From Linum tenue (Eukaryota > Streptophyta > Magnoliopsida > Malpighiales > Linaceae), in assembly GCA_946122785.1 (NCBI GenBank), contig CAMGYJ010000011.1:54672449-54736448 (forward strand): a DNA stretch of 64,000 nt. The letters run 5' to 3'. How positions within the stretch are numbered: position 1 is the stretch's first letter; each line of letters begins with the position of its first letter. The position numbers and the translations under genes were made by a program. Of this stretch, positions 60,506 to 64,000 are shown one piece after another. A model generated the notes under the pieces. The model was not told where the DNA came from. It was given only the letters and a program-made list of their open reading frames with translations, and did not search any database.

Positions 60506-60510
60506 ATACC

Positions 60511-61065
60511 AAACCTGGCCAATTGGGCCATGGAGGATGAGAAAGCTATAGCTATAATGATAACAAAGTGGGTATAGAAACAGCAGCACACCGGATTGTC
60601 GAAGATATGGGCAAATGATGAGAATTCTGCTCTGGCTTTCTAAGGGCTTGGACCCAAAAAATGGTCATCAGACAAAACCACATGTGTTATTCAAAAAAAA
60701 AGACAAAACCACATGTGTGTTAAGTGACTTCTTTCATTTAGGAAAATATGGATTATGTGATTCAATGAAGGGACCTGTCCGGTTAGTTGAAACAGCAACC
60801 TCAAACCCTCAATCTCATCTCATCCACCCTTTTCCCGATCCAATGTCCTTTGACACTGTCTTCTTGTGTGTACTGCTATAATCTGCTCGCTTGCACCTGC
60901 AGGAAAGGTGTGTTTATGGTTCGTAGTTGGGGGGGATAACATGTACATGTCTCTGCTTGCCGACGATGTTATGGTACTAGTGGTTAAGATGTTGGACTCA
61001 TCGTGTTCGTATGATAATGATCTCAGTTTTCGCGATCGGCCGGGAGGGAAATAGCCCCCGCGCTG
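60511..61065. other. Intergenic DNA after the Tat element
   Basis: Continuation of the pre-insertion site. Short frames show no domain. No gene seen. Confidence 0.45.
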
Positions 61066-61365
61066 TAGTGTGTGGTATATGATTCACGAATGAATCTTTC
61101 TCAATAATTCAACTCTAGTTATTGGGATCAACGGGTTCTTGATATGACATCAGAACCTGCTATGATCGAGAGGTCTTGTGTTCGAATCCCGATGACCACC
61201 ATTTGTGAAGCACATGGTATTCTTGTGTTCGGCCCTGTGCAAACTTCAAGACCTTGTGAGTGACTTTCGTTTGAGAGGGCGGACATTTTAGTGTGTGGTA
61301 TATGATCCACAATTGAATTTCTCCCAATAACTTGAATTATTGAGATCAATTGATTCTTGACATCA
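61066..61365. repeat. Direct repeats around a tRNA-like B box
   Basis: Two related segments of about 80 bp (61066-61151 and 61289-61365) both start TAGTGTGTGGTATATGAT and share TGGGATCAA/TGAGATCAA and TTCTTGA words. Between them lies GTGTTCGAATCCCG (61177-61190), like a Pol III B box. It may be a small retrotransposon (SINE or LTR-like) remnant; the class is unresolved. Confidence 0.45.
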
Positions 61366-61789
61366 AGTCACGACGATCTTATTCCATCATCGGAAGGAAA
61401 AAGGGGAAGAACCGTGGGAGAAACAGGGGAGGCAGTTCAAGGAAAGGACTTTTCTTTTCTTTCTTGTGTTCAGTTCAATTCAATGGCGTTGCGTGTCCGA
61501 AGAGGTTAATTTAATGAAAAGGAGAGAACCACCTAAAGTGGAGAAGTTTTGGGAGAGATATCCGTATCCCTTTCTTTCTTTTTCTCTAATTCTTTGCATC
61601 TTGCTGGACTCCATTTTTCCATTTCCCCTGTTCTGGTCTCTGTTTCCGTGACCTCCTTCTCCATCAGTCCTTGCCACTGGTTTTTGTCAACGATGATGAG
61701 ATCGACTGCTTTCATGGTTGTTTTAAAACTTTCAGTTCTAGAAATAGTATAATATTCCAATAATGAATAAATAATGCATGTGTTATAAA

Positions 61790-62130
61790 CACGCTGCTAC
61801 GGATCGAGAAATCGCCGGAATCGAGAAAGGAAGAATATGGAAGCGAGAATCGAAAACATGACACACGATTTACGTGGTTCACTAACACGATGTATGTTAG
61901 CTAGTCCACGGGTGAGAGAGAGAGCCAGTTTCATTATATCGAGGAGATTACATATTACATATGAGTATGAGAAGTATTTATAGTACTTCTCCATGTGGGT
62001 CTAAACCTAATCCAATTTGGTAAGGAAACGGTTACAGACCAGACCCAGAACCCGAATCCAAATAACATTGAGCCCATACACCGCGGGCCGGGGGCGTTGC
62101 CCCCACACTCCCACCGGGACGTTGCGGCTG
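61790..62130. repeat. Possible LTR-like remnant
   Basis: Contains CACACGATTTACGTGGTTC and TCCACGGGTGAGAGAG, words I have often seen in plant retrotransposon LTRs or their flanks, plus GGCCGGGGGCGTTGCCCCC. No paired copy or target duplication was found in the window. Confidence 0.3.
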
Positions 62131-62210
62131 ATTGCCCGATTCAAGTCACATGAACAGCATGCAGATTATGTGCATATTAAGAATGTTGTGCTTTCTACAG
62201 TACAACATCT

Positions 62211-62344
62211 GATAGATATAAAAATAGCGTGTATTTAGCAAAATTCGACATATGGAGGTAATCACAAAGTTGAGCTTGATAGATATAAAAATAGCGTGTA
62301 TTTAGCAAAATTCGACATATGGAGGTAATCACAAAGTTGAGCTT
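62211..62344. repeat. Perfect 67-bp tandem duplication
   Basis: Two adjacent copies, 62211-62277 and 62278-62344, starting GATAGATATAAAAATAGCGT and ending AAGTTGAGCTT, identical by eye. No coding potential. A recent local duplication. Confidence 0.9.
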
Positions 62345-64000
62345 AATAATGCATAATTTGTTATGTATTAAGAATGTATGGTGCATTATCAATACATCCA
62401 TACTAAGTTCAAATTAAGTCAAAAAGGTATTATGCACGAGTATGTATTCTTAGAATACATCAACCGGGATCGTAGATTCTAAATTTATTCCTCACTTTTT
62501 CATACCATGAGCACACAAAATAAAAATAAAAAGAGATAAACTTTGAGAACCAATGATCTATGTTGATGTCATTCTAACGAGTCTTGATAGTTCATGAGAA
62601 TGAACAACCCAATTCGCATTTTACGTTATATTTTGAGAATTTACTCGAGAGCACACTTTTCATAATTATAGTACACCTCAACTCCTCGGTCATTATGGGT
62701 TATAACAAAGCATACCCTACGCTACCACCAAAGTCCTAACTAGGGCAGTAAAGCACCTTCTTTTGGTACACCATACCCTACATTACAACAACATATCCCA
62801 ATATCTACCAGAACTCTCCAAACGCATCATTATTTACTCGTACACCTTCCCTTCCTTCCTTTACCATAGTGGGAAAAGGAACCAAAACGTTAGATTTGGG
62901 TAGTGCCTAGTCAATAATTCAGCATCATTAATAACCCTAATAATAATAATAATAATTCAACATGATTACTACATATACAGACAGACCCCACTCTCACACA
63001 AACTACAAACTGTACATCTCCCTCCCTTCCACATTGGTATATGGATAGCAACTAAAGACCCAAGGAAGAAGGTATCATAGTACCCTCATGAGTTCATGTA
63101 CGATTCATGCTAGATCCGATCAATTGTCTATCCTACTTCATTTACGTTCTTGACAATCCATCTTTATCTCAGTAGATTCTTCCAGCGATATGTTTTAGTA
63201 CTCTTCCCAATTGCTTAGAAAAAGTGAGGGATATATGTCAAGGTATAAGAGATGATCATTACAACCTAAACAAGTTCTTTCACAATTAATTAAAAATAAT
63301 GATGTTCATTATATAGAAGTAAGCGCTCCACCACCACCTGATGAATGTGATGATTCGTCGGATAGAAGCCCCCCCTCTCTGACTATTTGTCCCCCTCTTA
63401 GAAGTGCTCCAGAAATATGTGCGATCGAATAACTATCGCTAGGAAGGGATCGAATCAATTTGAAAAATTGAAAAATTTGTACAAGTTAGATCTTTCGTCC
63501 CCCGGTCCCAACCTAACCTCCCCATATCATCAGAAATCCAAATGAAAAAAAAAAACTCACCTTGCGGTCTTGCTTCTCTTCAAACATTCAACCCACATCT
63601 GCCAGTCCCAGGCCCAGCCCAGGCTCACCTGGCCCACCTTCCCATTTTGCCCTTTTGACTCGTTGGTACAGAAAATCAGAAATCAAACATCACGGATTTC
63701 TTCCAGATCTTCCCCTCAAAATCTTCCACAACTAAACCTTAATCCCCCCCACCCTAACCGGATTTGATTAGTACTGGTCTATTAAGTACTAACCACGTAA
63801 TTAATAATGTGTTAATGCGCAACATTATCCATCCCAACCACAACACAAAGCCGGGCACACAATTAATAATAAAAATATACATTGATCTTTCTGCATTTAG
63901 GGAGGGGGAAAAGACGAGCCCACCATAAGCAGGCTCTTTACAAAATGATAATAACCTTACAATAATAATATAATAATATCGTTAAATTCAAAGTCTGGAT
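62345..64000. other. AT-rich end of window, no gene supported
   Basis: No coding frame with family similarity. On the minus strand ACCGCAAG|GTGAGT near 63557-63565 is a good splice-donor match and could mark an exon of a gene that continues outside the window, but nothing else supports it. Confidence 0.4.

Larger units (their letters stand above)
50085..60510 (+). mobile_element. Complete Ty3/gypsy Tat-lineage LTR retrotransposon
   Basis: A 10,416-bp element (50090-60505) with 589-bp LTRs and a 5-bp target duplication ATACC (50085-50089 and 60506-60510). The LTRs look identical base for base, so insertion is recent. A tRNA-Lys primer site follows the 5' LTR and a G-rich polypurine tract (GATGGGGGGCAA, about 59904-59915) precedes the 3' LTR. 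Gag-pol is one long frame. The extra RNase H between the pol RNase H and integrase, and the long 3' region with an antisense gene and tandem repeats, point to the Tat lineage (Grande/Retand/Ogre relatives). GC-rich GCGCGC words contrast with the AT-rich host DNA around it. Confidence 0.95.

Noticed and set aside
61140..61200. tRNA gene suggested by GTGTTCGAATCCCG
   Set aside because: No matching A box or acceptor stem nearby. Treated as part of a repeat.
63540..63780. Possible exon with donor ACCGCAAG|GTGAGT on the minus strand
   Set aside because: Only one good splice signal. No recognisable protein sequence or second exon within the window.

Overview
This window is nuclear DNA of a eudicot plant, most likely a rosid. 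Host genes have many short GT-AG introns, ribosomal-protein promoters carry telo-box (AAACCCTAA) and TGGGCC site II elements, and the intergenic DNA is AT-rich and full of plant-type LINEs, a SINE, MITEs and a Tat-lineage LTR retrotransposon. I cannot name the species. No organellar, bacterial or CRISPR feature was seen.

Layout. 1-2560: intergenic DNA with a hAT-like MITE and the 3' end of a LINE. 2789-4087: caffeoyl-CoA O-methyltransferase-like gene. 4264-7145: LINE on the minus strand with a long open RT/RNase H frame. 8257-9957: RPL28, whose second intron holds four copies of a predicted C/D-box snoRNA. 9958-11463: SINE and degenerate repeats. 11464-15117: HAT1/HAG2 histone acetyltransferase. 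15326-16751 (minus): DUF3531 plastid protein. 17071-24246: M16 zinc protease (PQQL type) with a Mutator-like MITE in its last intron. 25364-26617: RPL31. 26969-27353: foldback MITE. 27634-29114 (minus): conserved multi-pass membrane protein. 30621-31477: RPS30. 33256-35161 (minus): ILR1-like auxin-conjugate hydrolase ending in HDEL. 36602-37320: large foldback element. 37919-39664: VPS32/SNF7. 41405-41894 and 45586-46119: two LEA genes around MND1 (minus, 42326-44830). 46480-47068: LINE scrap. 48298-48794: another foldback MITE. 50090-60505: a complete, apparently very young Ty3/gypsy Tat element with identical LTRs, a tRNA-Lys primer site, one 1761-codon gag-pol frame, a 97-bp tandem repeat and a spliced antisense gene. 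60511-64000: repeats and no gene I can support.

The host genes form an ordinary housekeeping and stress cluster covering translation, chromatin, proteolysis, membrane remodelling, auxin release, meiosis and desiccation tolerance. Their neighbourhood resembles, from memory, Arabidopsis blocks on chromosomes 4 and 5 (SNF7/MND1, RPS30/DUF3531/RPL28, ILL/RPS30/RPL31/PQQL/HAG2, CCoAOMT7/RPL31). All exon structures were built by hand from splice signals, reading phase and remembered family sequence. Every host gene given with exons closes in phase.
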